From positions 1,922,001 through 1,986,000 of the forward strand of contig NZ_CP045484.1 in assembly GCF_009729055.1 (NCBI RefSeq): a DNA stretch of 64,000 nt. Reading direction: 5' to 3'. The notes beneath the pieces were generated by a model. It saw only the letters and a list, made by a program, of their open reading frames with translations. It had not been told where the DNA came from and made no database searches. A program made the position numbers and the translations under genes. This document shows, one piece after another, positions 55,143 to 63,686 of this stretch. This DNA comes from Sulfurisphaera ohwakuensis. Lineage in GTDB: Archaea; Thermoproteota; Thermoprotei_A; Sulfolobales; Sulfolobaceae. The stretch's first letter is position 1. The number at the start of each line of letters is the position of its first letter.

Positions 55143-56927
55143 ATGACAATAGTAGTAGGCTTTAATTTCCCAGTGATACATGATAATGCAATAGCTATTA
55201 TACAAGATGGCAAATTGATTTTTGCAACAGAAGAGGAAAGATTTACTAGACATAAACACTCTATTGCCGAACCACCTATTAACGCATTAATTCAGGGATT
55301 TAAGTTTTTAGCTAAGCAAGGTATTAAGCCCAGCGATATTGATGCTTATGCTGTAAATTTTAATCCTAAATTTTATCCTAAAAGAACGAGAGATCACTTT
55401 TATAAGAATATGTATTTATTATCTGTGAAGTTCGGTTTTAAACCATATATTTTAGAGGCAATAAAGGAATACATATTATCTTATTTATTTAGAATTCCAA
55501 CATATATGGAATTTGCTAAAAGAATTATAATTCACAGTATTAGAGAAGCTGGATTTAATATTTCTGAAAATCAAATAAAAATCTATCCAGTTGAACACCA
55601 TTTGACTCATGCTGCATCTGCATACTATTTTTCTGGATTTAATTCTGCAACAGTTTTAACAATTGATGGTTGGGGTGAAATAGATTCTACAGTAATCTGG
55701 AAAGTTAAAAGCGGCGAATTCGAAAAAATATCAAGCATACCTGCATATTATGGCTCAATTGGTGCTTTATGGGATTTCGTATCTCAAAATCTAAACTTTG
55801 GGATTCTTGAAGGGCCAGGCAAAGTTATGGGGTTAGCACCATATGGTCACGAGAATTTATTATATAAGAGGAAATTTGATGAATTATTGGAGATTAGCGA
55901 TGATAAATACCCGTATGTCTTATCTTCAAAATATAGTGAAGTTTTCATTGATTTAGAGAAACAGTACCAGGTTATTGCGGACTATATCACTGGTGGCAAG
56001 ATTGATTGGAACCCTAGGGGTCAAATTGATCAACGTGCAGCGGATATAGCATATGAACTACAGAGATTTACTGACAACTTACTTATTCACATAGGCAAGT
56101 GGGCTAAGTCTCATACTGATGAGGATAGGGTTGCTTTGGCTGGTGGTGTTGCTTTGAATGCTAAGGCTAATATGGAGCTTTATTACTCCCGCATGTTCAA
56201 CGAAGTTTTCATTTTCCCGGCTGCTAATGATGCTGGTGGGCCTATTGGTGCTGCTGCTTACGTTTATGAGCATGTTTTAGGTGGTAAGATGGTTCACGGT
56301 AGGCTTAAGAACGTTTATTTAGGGCCAGAATATGATGAAGAGGTAATTAAGAAGGTTGTTCAAGATAGTAAGTTTAGGGCCGAGTATATTGGTGATGATG
56401 TTAATGCTGTTGCCGATATTGTTGCCAAGGGTGGTATTGTTACTTAGTATCAAGGTAGGGCTGAGTTAGGCCCTAGGGCTTTGGGTAATCGTTCAATTGT
56501 TGCTGATCCGACTAGGAAGGATTATTGGAGACTTGTGAATGATATTAAGGGTAGGGAATGGTGGAGGCCTTTAGCACCTTCTTTGCTTGATGAGGATAAG
56601 GATGTTTATTTTAAAGACCCAACATCTCATGAGTTCATGATTTTGATGTTACGTTATAAGGATGAGGAGGTTTGTAAAAGAGTTCCAGTAACTTGCCACG
56701 TTGATTTGACTGCAAGGCCACAAACTGTTACTAGGGATCAGAATAGGACTTGGTATGATTTGATCAAGACTTTTAAGGATATAAAGGGTGAGGGGTTAAT
56801 TATGAATACTTCCTTTAACCTTGCCGGAGAGCCCTTAGTTGAGACTCCTCAAGATGCTTTGAGGAGCTTTGCGGTTAAAGGATTTGATGCAATGTACATG
56901 CAAGGCTGGATAATATACAAGAGGTGA
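55143..56927 (+). pseudogene. Carbamoyltransferase (NodU/CmcH family), copy 2, with internal TAG
   Basis: The gene would encode about 594 residues, like copy 1. It reads through GFNFPVIHDNAIAIIQDGKL, EEERFTRHKHSIAEPP and YPVEHHLTHAASAYYFSGF, then reaches KGGIVT and a TAG (56445-56447). Copy 1 has TGG (Trp) at this place (KGGIVTWYQGRAELG). After the TAG the frame continues intact to a normal stop. The N-terminal half differs from copy 1, but the 3' half is nearly the same. A single base change therefore inactivates it. Read-through or a sequence error are alternatives. A methyltransferase gene follows after 4 bp. Confidence 0.85.
56097..56922 (+). repeat. Arm 2 of the 0.83-kb inverted repeat
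   Basis: The partner of 31394-32224 in the opposite orientation. Almost all differences cluster around 56390-56447, including the TAG. The rest is nearly identical, including most wobble positions, so the match is recent. This excludes simple protein conservation as the cause. Confidence 0.85.
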
Positions 56928-56931
56928 AAAA

Positions 56932-57720
56932 ATGAAGGTATTCAAAGTTAAGGGAATAAAAATATTTTATGATGAGAAGCTGGACGGTGGAGGGACTAGT
57001 TTTGGGCAACTCTATGTACCAATTATAAGAAGGCTTATAGGAAAATCTAAAACATGTTTTGAGGCTTTTTCCGGTCCGGCATTTATAGGTTTCTCTTTAT
57101 TAGCTCACGGCTTATGTGAGGAGTTGGTAGTAGCTGATATAAATCCTGAGGCCATTAATTATGTCAAATTAACTGTTAACGAGAATAAATTAGAAGATAA
57201 AGTAAGATATTATATTTCTGATGTACTTGATGGAATTCCAGAAGGTGAAAAATTTGATTTAGTGGTAGGTAATCCTCCTCATTTCAATGAAAGTACACTA
57301 GAAAATTATTGTAGAAGGGCTACGTGCGATCAAATTGATTTATTAAAATCTTATGATTCTGGATGGAATTTACATAGGAGGTTTTATTTAAATATTCGCA
57401 AGTTCTTAAATGATAAGGCAAACGTGATACTAGTTGAAAATTCTGAAGGGTCTAACGTAAAGGACTTTTTAGAGATGATAAATGAAGGAGGGCTTAAATA
57501 TGTAAGAGTTATAAAGCCGGAAACTGAGGATATCATTTACACATCATATATACATATAAGAGGATTAAATCTTAATGTAGGCATTTCAAGGAGAGTGAAA
57601 AGATTACCATATGGAATATATAAGCTAGCGTTTCCATTTGGAGAAAAAACTCATTATAAACCACTTATTGATTATATTAACTTTATGTCAAAATTTTATT
57701 TTATATGGAGTAGAACTTAA
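56932..57720 (+). CDS. AdoMet-dependent methyltransferase with NPPH motif
   Basis: A 262-residue class I enzyme. TCFEAFSGPAFIGFSLLAHG holds the AdoMet-binding loop, ELVVADINPEAINYVKLTV the acidic end of strand 2, and DLVVGNPPHFNES the NPP-x catalytic segment found in enzymes that methylate amide or ring nitrogens. GAGGTGA precedes the ATG at 56932 and overlaps the end of the carbamoyltransferase gene, so the two are an operon. The substrate is unknown. It may act on the glycan product or be a tag-along gene. Confidence 0.72.
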   Translation: MKVFKVKGIKIFYDEKLDGGGTSFGQLYVPIIRRLIGKSKTCFEAFSGPAFIGFSLLAHGLCEELVVADINPEAINYVKLTVNENKLEDKVRYYISDVLDGIPEGEKFDLVVGNPPHFNESTLENYCRRATCDQIDLLKSYDSGWNLHRRFYLNIRKFLNDKANVILVENSEGSNVKDFLEMINEGGLKYVRVIKPETEDIIYTSYIHIRGLNLNVGISRRVKRLPYGIYKLAFPFGEKTHYKPLIDYINFMSKFYFIWSRT

Positions 57721-58247
57721 CTTAATTAACCCTATGTTTGTAATCATAAAACTAATTAAATAGAAATTCAATGGGAAATCTTTTTGGATAATTCTTATGA
57801 CTAATAATAATAAAATCTATATTAAGAATATTTAATAATTATTTTCTAAAGTTTTATGACTATCATTGTCCTAAAAACTTTTTTAAAGTCTTTCTACAAA
57901 AGTCTTTAGTAAGAAGGAGCCTTCTTGAGAAATTTTATTCCGTCCCTATCAATGTTACATAATTAATTTAAGGAATTAGTATTCTTAAAGAATCTTAATT
58001 CCTCTTTGCCAATAACTGAATATCTTTTTTAAGTTTTTCCTAAAAACTTTAGTTATGTCACTTTAGATCTAAAGAATGTCAACGATTGTTATAGGTGAAT
58101 ATGGACATTTTTTGAATAATTGATCTTTTGTAGATTTTTCTTATGAGGAAATTAGCTTACGTATTTTTGAAATTCATAGTATACGATTCTAGGTTTCTTA
58201 ATCTTTGTTGAAAAATTTATATTTACCCCTCTCTTAAGTCAATATGA
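57721..58247. other. Long AT-rich spacer
   Basis: About 530 bp without a credible gene. Short repeated phrases (CTAAAAACTTTTT, CCTAAAAACTTTAG, AAGTCTTTCTACAAAAGTCTTTAG) suggest a decayed or regulatory region. Confidence 0.4.
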
Positions 58248-59657
58248 ATGAATCCAATAAAGAACGCGTTAAAGAGCCTTAGCGTGACAACAACAAACGT
58301 CATAGTGGCTTTAATCTTCTTTATCATTACCGCAAAGATTTCAAACCCAGCCTTCTTCGGGAAAGTTGCAATTATTCAGCTTTTAGAAGTTATAACTTCG
58401 GCTTTCTTTTACTTCATACCTGGGCAGATTATTACGAGGGAAATTTCCTACCTTTACGCTAGGAAAGAGGTAAATAAGGACGTAATAGGTAAGTTTATTT
58501 CCTTACCTTTTCTATCTTTTCCAGTTTTTCTAGTCTTGTTACTCTTTCCTACTTACGTTAAGTTAGCAATACCTTACCTTTTCCTATACTTACTGGGCGG
58601 AGTGCTTAATTCAATCATGATAGGAATGGATATGTTCACAGAGACTGCCATTGCCGGCAATTTATTCTTAATAATTAGATGGGGAATCTCAATACTTGCC
58701 GTTCTTCAGCACAATATATACCTATTCGTAGAAATATGGACTTTAGGAGGGATAATTTCAGACTCTCTAGGTTATTTCTTTATAATAAAAAAAATAGGTT
58801 TTGTTTACCCCCTTCTATACCTTCCCTTCTTATTTAAGCATTTTAGGGAAGGCCTTCCGCTCTATTTATCCTCATTAGCAGGCTTTTTCTCCTCGCAAGG
58901 TGATAGAGTAACTACTGCTTACTTGTTAGGTTCCTACTACTTAGGCATTTACCAATTTTCTGCATTAGTTGCCGGAGTACCTTCAATGGTTTTAGGTGCA
59001 TTGGGTGGAGTTCTTTTGCCTACAGCTTCATTTTATAAAGCATTGGGTAAGGACGAGAGGAGAATGTCTTCAATTTCCTTTCGTTTGCTCTCTTTAATTT
59101 CCTTTTTAGCAGTAATAATTTCTATACCCGTCGCCATCGTCGTTGTTGATAAATTCTTCCCAGCTTATGAGGGTGGAATAGAGGCTTTAATACTTTTACT
59201 TTTAGCTACGACACTTCCTTTTCCGATAGGATCCTTAGTCAATTTTATTGTAGCGTCTAAGAAGGATTTAAGGCCGTTTCTAGTTCTCTCAATTCTTAAC
59301 GGAGGTTTGACACTGTTAACCTCTTTTCTCCTGATACCTAGGCTAGGTATTGTAGGCGGAGCTATTTCCCAGATAATAGTCTCTATAATCTCTTCGTCCT
59401 TCATAGTGTTCTACGCTTTAAGGACTTCAACTTTTATACCTTCAAGGAAAGAGATCATGCTACTACTAGCTATGCCTTTAATAGGGGTTTACGAAGTGTT
59501 TGTTGATCCTCCGTTCCTAGATTTAATACTTCTCCTTTTAGTTATCTTAATTTTTAAAGCGTTTAAAGTAATAGAAAAGGAAGACGTAAAATTGGTTGAA
59601 TCGTTTTTGTCGTCTAAACTTAAGTTTATATCTTATATTTTGCGGTTAATTAATTGA
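58248..59657 (+). CDS. Wzx-like polysaccharide flippase (MATE/RfbX superfamily)
   Basis: A 469-residue membrane protein with about twelve to fourteen helices. It begins MNPIKNALKSLSVTTTNVIV and FFIITAKISNPAFFGKVAII, the usual start of a flippase with a short cytosolic N-terminus. Near the middle is FREGLPLYLSSLAGFFSSQG, then GDRVTTAYLLGSYYLGIYQF, the repeated half. It should move lipid-linked glycan to the outside. The ATG at 58248 is in the frame of the protein, the one at 58244 is not. Confidence 0.85.
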   Translation: MNPIKNALKSLSVTTTNVIVALIFFIITAKISNPAFFGKVAIIQLLEVITSAFFYFIPGQIITREISYLYARKEVNKDVIGKFISLPFLSFPVFLVLLLFPTYVKLAIPYLFLYLLGGVLNSIMIGMDMFTETAIAGNLFLIIRWGISILAVLQHNIYLFVEIWTLGGIISDSLGYFFIIKKIGFVYPLLYLPFLFKHFREGLPLYLSSLAGFFSSQGDRVTTAYLLGSYYLGIYQFSALVAGVPSMVLGALGGVLLPTASFYKALGKDERRMSSISFRLLSLISFLAVIISIPVAIVVVDKFFPAYEGGIEALILLLLATTLPFPIGSLVNFIVASKKDLRPFLVLSILNGGLTLLTSFLLIPRLGIVGGAISQIIVSIISSSFIVFYALRTSTFIPSRKEIMLLLAMPLIGVYEVFVDPPFLDLILLLLVILIFKAFKVIEKEDVKLVESFLSSKLKFISYILRLIN

Positions 59658-60278
59658 ATTTATCAAAGCTATTTAGCCTTTCAATTAATCTAAAAATTTC
59701 ACGTATACGAGATTATGCTGAATATCTTTACAAGATCTAATACTGATTAGCATTTATTGGAAAATCGTTGCACAAGATTTTTCTTACAAAGAATTTTCTA
59801 ATACTTATATCTAATTTCAGTAAATAGGATAAGTTCTATCGTTTTTATAGTAATAATATTCACTACTGAGAATGGTTTATTTAAAAACCTTCCAAGCGTA
59901 GGATTTTATGTAAACTGCTATTTCATGTTAGAAAAGTTCCACGACAAGAATTTGTTTTATTCTCTAGTTAGCCCTAGCCTAGGTTAGGTGCCCGTTAAGT
60001 TTCACACTAGTACAGCCTTCACCACAGTGGGCTATGTGTTATACAGCTCTGACTAATATGTTTTATATAAGTGTAGTGCATGTTTAAAATTCTGTTTTTT
60101 CTCAACTATAAGTTATTTTTCTTATAATAAAATATTAATCTTCTCTTATGTTAAAAGATATAATTGGCTTCTATTCTTAATTAGTCGTAATATTGTTTTT
60201 TCTATCACATTATATTTGTTGAAATATTTGCACTTGATACAATCTCTTATTATTATACTGTATTATGGAATCTATTAT
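59658..60278. other. Long spacer between flippase and cmr operon
   Basis: Nothing coding was seen. The part at 59963-60052 stands out as GC-richer than the surroundings and is listed separately. Confidence 0.45.
59963..60052. ncRNA. GC-richer patch, candidate structured RNA
   Basis: In this AT-rich genome the 90-bp segment from CTAGTTAGCCCTAGCCTAGG to GCTATGTGTTATACAGCTCTG has clearly more G and C than its flanks. It contains pairable pieces such as AGCC with GGCT. Structured RNAs in AT-rich hyperthermophiles often stand out this way. I did not find a tRNA fold in it. Weak evidence. Confidence 0.25.
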
Positions 60279-60290
60279 TTTTATATTTAT
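60279..60290 (+). promoter_or_regulatory. TATA box of the cmr operon
   Basis: TTTTATATTTAT is centred about 24 nt before the ATG at 60308, matching a leaderless archaeal promoter. Confidence 0.55.
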
Positions 60291-60307
60291 AGTGTGTATT
60301 TTAAATT

Positions 60308-60865
60308 ATGGAGAGAGAAAGTGCCAGCCCGGATACGTACGTCTTTGTTCCCTTAGTGAATAATATAAAGTATGAGTATAGCAACTCCTCCTTTGCTGTA
60401 AGCAAAGATGATACTATACTTACAATTAATAATTTAAATAAGGGTAAACATATCTCTACAATAGATGAAAAGAGCAGAAACGATAAAAAGTATGTAGAAA
60501 TTCATAATATTTTAGTTCTTACCGGATACGCTATAGACGAAAATAGTTTAAGTTTAGTTACTACATTAGACCCTTGTGATTACGTTAGAGGAATCCTCAT
60601 AAATGGTGAGATACAACAGCAACCTCAACAACAGCTATTTACAATTACACTATCTAAAGATGAAGTCATGAATAAATTGTATTTTATAAGGAAATCTGAA
60701 GTTAATTTTCAAAACGACATAGAGATCAGTATAATGGTTAAAACAGTTAAAGTAGGCAAAACCAAGTATAATTCTTTAAAAATTGAGGATGATAAAATAA
60801 TGGGGATAGTGAACCTCTATGGAATTAGCGATATGAATGCTATTGATGATCTAAAAAGAAACTAA
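60308..60865 (+). CDS. cmr7: Probable Cmr7 subunit of the type III-B CRISPR complex
   Basis: A 185-residue beta-rich protein (TYVFVPLVNNIKYEYSNSSF, YVEIHNILVLTGYAIDENSL, VRGILINGEIQQQPQQQLF). I cannot match it to a motif, but it is the first gene of the Cmr operon. In Sulfolobus the order cmr7, cmr4, cmr5, cmr1 is known, and Cmr7 is a small subunit of similar size found only in this group. The assignment therefore rests on position and length. It may be the surface subunit bound in many copies to the complex. Confidence 0.6.
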   Translation: MERESASPDTYVFVPLVNNIKYEYSNSSFAVSKDDTILTINNLNKGKHISTIDEKSRNDKKYVEIHNILVLTGYAIDENSLSLVTTLDPCDYVRGILINGEIQQQPQQQLFTITLSKDEVMNKLYFIRKSEVNFQNDIEISIMVKTVKVGKTKYNSLKIEDDKIMGIVNLYGISDMNAIDDLKRN

Positions 60866-60910
60866 GTGATATAATTAGTTATTATTCTATGTAAACGGGA
60901 TGGAACCTTT

Positions 60911-61768
60911 ATGCCTTACTACGCTTTTTCTGAACCATTTTTTATTCATGCCATTACTCACCTTCACGTTGGTTATGGCTCGTCTATAGAGGAGGAAATA
61001 GATTTACCGTTTCAAAGAGATGAGTTGGGTTATCCAACAATTTACGCTTCAAGTTTGAAAGGGGCGATAAAGTCATTTCTTTTAAAGGAATTTCCAAGTA
61101 GGAGAGACGTAATTTATAAGGTGTTGGGCGAGGATGAAAACCCAGAAGAGGCTTCATTAGGTACTTTTTTAGACGCGATACTTTTCGCGATACCTTCGAG
61201 GATTATCGAGATTAACAGTGGTTCATCTAACGTTTGGGTTTACGTCACTACGTACGAGCTCCTAAAGAAGGTTAAACTATATTTGGAATCAATTTCCCAA
61301 TTATCTAAAGTTTCTTTTAATTTGAAAAGTATAATTGATAGTATACTTTCTAACAAAGGAAAGAATATTATATTAAACAGTAACTCGAAAAGTGTTATTT
61401 TAAATGAGGACTTCTATGTTGAGTTAGAGGATTATACTGGTGATATTCCCAAGATAACTGATGACAAAATCCCATTGCTGGTGTTAGAAGATTCTATAGG
61501 GAGAGAAGTAATCAATAGGTCTTTAATTAGAGTTAGGAGGATAAGGATAGACAAGGATAGGAGGACTGTACAGACTGGGGGTTTGTGGTCTGAGGAATAC
61601 GTTCCTATGAAGACTATTTTCTTTTCAGCATTTTTAGGCAAGGAGAGTAAGGAGACTGCATTGTTTGTCAGTTGTATCTTAAGGAGTTTAAAATACATTA
61701 TCCTAGGCGGTAAGGAGACCATAGGAAAAGGAATAGTTGAGTTGAGGTGGGAAAGAGATGTCTTATGA
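60911..61768 (+). CDS. cmr4: Cmr4, backbone subunit of the type III-B complex (Cas7 family)
   Basis: A 285-residue RAMP protein. The motifs are HAITHLHVGYGSSIEEEIDL, PFQRDELGYPTIYASSLKGA and, at the end, LGGKETIGKGIVELRW. The start resembles the family stretch in which a conserved Asp cuts target RNA. Several copies form the backbone along the guide RNA and cut bound RNA every six nucleotides. It overlaps cmr5 by 11 bp. It is preceded by 45 bp that could hold a second promoter. Confidence 0.88.
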   Translation: MPYYAFSEPFFIHAITHLHVGYGSSIEEEIDLPFQRDELGYPTIYASSLKGAIKSFLLKEFPSRRDVIYKVLGEDENPEEASLGTFLDAILFAIPSRIIEINSGSSNVWVYVTTYELLKKVKLYLESISQLSKVSFNLKSIIDSILSNKGKNIILNSNSKSVILNEDFYVELEDYTGDIPKITDDKIPLLVLEDSIGREVINRSLIRVRRIRIDKDRRTVQTGGLWSEEYVPMKTIFFSAFLGKESKETALFVSCILRSLKYIILGGKETIGKGIVELRWERDVL

Positions 61769-62222
61769 TGATTATAAATTGGCTATAGAAGCGTTTAATA
61801 AGGTATTGAATTCTCTAAAAGGAGATGCTAGGAGTAAATTTAGGAGTAGGGCCAGGGATATGGTTGAGGAAATTTATACTTCTGGCTTTATTCCTACTTT
61901 CTTTTATATAATATCTAAAGCCGGGCTGGAAACTAATGATAAGATAGATAAGTTAGTCACACTGTTGGATTCTCCAGCTTCAGCAAGCGCTAATTTAGGT
62001 AGTGAAGAAGAGGCTTCTTACATGGCCTATTTGTTTGTTATTCTGTACTATTTAACTGAGAGGAATATCATAGACAAAAAGTTTCTAATTGATAAGCTTA
62101 GGTGTAATAGGATAGAACTCATAGACAAATTATATGAGTTATCTCCTATAATTTCCGCTAGGATAAAGAGGTATTTAATGGCAATTAAGAGGTTAGCTGA
62201 GGCTGTAATAGAGGGGAGGTAA
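61758..62222 (+). CDS. cmr5: Cmr5, small subunit of the type III-B complex (Cas11 family)
   Basis: A 154-residue all-helical protein. The N-terminal part DYKLAIEAFNKVLNSLKGDA is followed by the diagnostic SRARDMVEEIYTSGFIPTFF and YIISKAGLETN. A middle with YLFVILYYLTERNIIDKKFL completes the bundle. It lines the inner face of the complex next to the RNA. The start overlaps cmr4 and the stop abuts cmr1. Confidence 0.85.
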   Translation: MSYDDYKLAIEAFNKVLNSLKGDARSKFRSRARDMVEEIYTSGFIPTFFYIISKAGLETNDKIDKLVTLLDSPASASANLGSEEEASYMAYLFVILYYLTERNIIDKKFLIDKLRCNRIELIDKLYELSPIISARIKRYLMAIKRLAEAVIEGR

Positions 62223-63686
62223 ATGGAAGAGTTGTTAATGTCTTTTAAGCTGAAGGCTCTTTATCCGTTAACCGGAGGATATAATAGGCATAGCATAAAC
62301 CAGTTTTATGAAGAGAGTGTTAGGCCTACAGAGATTAAGGGATTGTGGAGGTGGTGGAATAGGGTTTTATTTAATACTGTAAGTCATGCTAATGGAGGTA
62401 AGCTCTATACTTATGATTCTATAGATAGACTTTTCGAGGACGTTTTTGGAGGAGAGAACATGAAGTCTGCAGTGAGGTTAGAGGTAATAAGTGATGAGGA
62501 TAACAATAATCGATTTGAGTTATTTGATGTAGAGTTAGATAAGGCAATAGATTGCTTAAAGAACTATAAGGGGAAAGTGACTGTAGACTTAAAAGATAAC
62601 GAAATAGTAATCAAAACAGAAAATTCCTCAATTCCTATAGTTTTTAAATCTAATTTAGATGTAAGTAAAATCAAGGATCTAGTGTACAATAATAAACTTC
62701 TTAACTTTGATCTCTTAGGTTTTAAGAGTATCTATATAGACACTACTAAAATTTCTAATAAAGAGATCCTCAGGGAAATTTTACGCGATTTAATTACGAA
62801 TTATTTAGAGTACTTTAACATTAAGCAAGAAGTCACATTTACTCTTAACATTTATTTAGATAAGAATCGTGAGAAAGTATACGAGAGTAACCAAAAGGTT
62901 AAGCAAAATTTTGGCTTTAATGATAAGCTTAAGTTTGCATTATACAGCTTATTAATTTTTATACTGCTTGGAGGGATTGGTAGAAAAGCTAATAGGGGAT
63001 TTGGTAGTTTGTCAATAGTAGATGTTAAGTGTTATGATAATATGTGTGAAGAAATAGAAAATTTAGCTAAAAGTTTTCTCTTAATTTGTAATGAAAACGA
63101 ATTAAGAGGCAAAATATATTCTATTTTAGATGGCGCTAAAAAGTTGTATGTTAATACACAATACTTTGGAAATAATTCACTATTGGAAATAGATCCTAAG
63201 AAAAATGTTGTATATTTCATAAATACTGACTTATTAGAGATCAGAAAGATAAAAAGTAAAGAGAAAGTATTAACTAATATTCCTAAGGCTGTATTATCAA
63301 ATGGAGATTGTATCAAATCTATTACTCAAATTCAAGATAAATATGCAAGAAAATCTTTCCTAGTAGCCTTTGGAGGGTATAGGGAACTTAAAAGAGATAT
63401 AAGATGGATCAAAAACTTTCTTTGCGAGACTTCTGAGACTGTTCCGTCATTTAATATAGTAGATTTTCCAGTTTCAGCTAATGAAGACTCATTCATGAGC
63501 AAGTACGTACTTTACCATAAACATAGGAGCTCATTACTAAGGTTTAAACTAATTAGTGATAAAAAAGATAACTCTTATCTTATTAATTATATTCTTTACT
63601 CATCCTACTTCAAAAAAATTGATATTAAATTAATTAGTGATATACTACGAGAATTAACTTCTTGTGTGATTCAAAATGACAATTGA
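62223..63686 (+). CDS. cmr1: Cmr1, RAMP subunit of the type III-B complex
   Basis: A 487-residue protein. MSFKLKALYPLTGGYNRHSI and VRPTEIKGLWRWWNRVLF (near residue 35) are the signature of Cmr1, which has two RAMP folds. GGIGRKANRGFGSLSIVDV near residue 250 is the glycine-rich loop of the first RAMP domain. In the complex Cmr1 sits at the 3' end of the guide. The ATG follows the cmr5 stop directly. It overlaps the next gene by 11 bp. Confidence 0.88.
   Translation: MEELLMSFKLKALYPLTGGYNRHSINQFYEESVRPTEIKGLWRWWNRVLFNTVSHANGGKLYTYDSIDRLFEDVFGGENMKSAVRLEVISDEDNNNRFELFDVELDKAIDCLKNYKGKVTVDLKDNEIVIKTENSSIPIVFKSNLDVSKIKDLVYNNKLLNFDLLGFKSIYIDTTKISNKEILREILRDLITNYLEYFNIKQEVTFTLNIYLDKNREKVYESNQKVKQNFGFNDKLKFALYSLLIFILLGGIGRKANRGFGSLSIVDVKCYDNMCEEIENLAKSFLLICNENELRGKIYSILDGAKKLYVNTQYFGNNSLLEIDPKKNVVYFINTDLLEIRKIKSKEKVLTNIPKAVLSNGDCIKSITQIQDKYARKSFLVAFGGYRELKRDIRWIKNFLCETSETVPSFNIVDFPVSANEDSFMSKYVLYHKHRSSLLRFKLISDKKDNSYLINYILYSSYFKKIDIKLISDILRELTSCVIQNDN

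Noticed and set aside
56445-56447. Pyrrolysine or other recoding of the TAG
   Set aside because: No recoding system is known in Sulfolobales, and copy 1 has an ordinary Trp codon, so a nonsense change is simpler.
59963-60052. tRNA gene in the GC-richer patch
   Set aside because: No acceptor stem, T-arm consensus or anticodon stem could be fitted.
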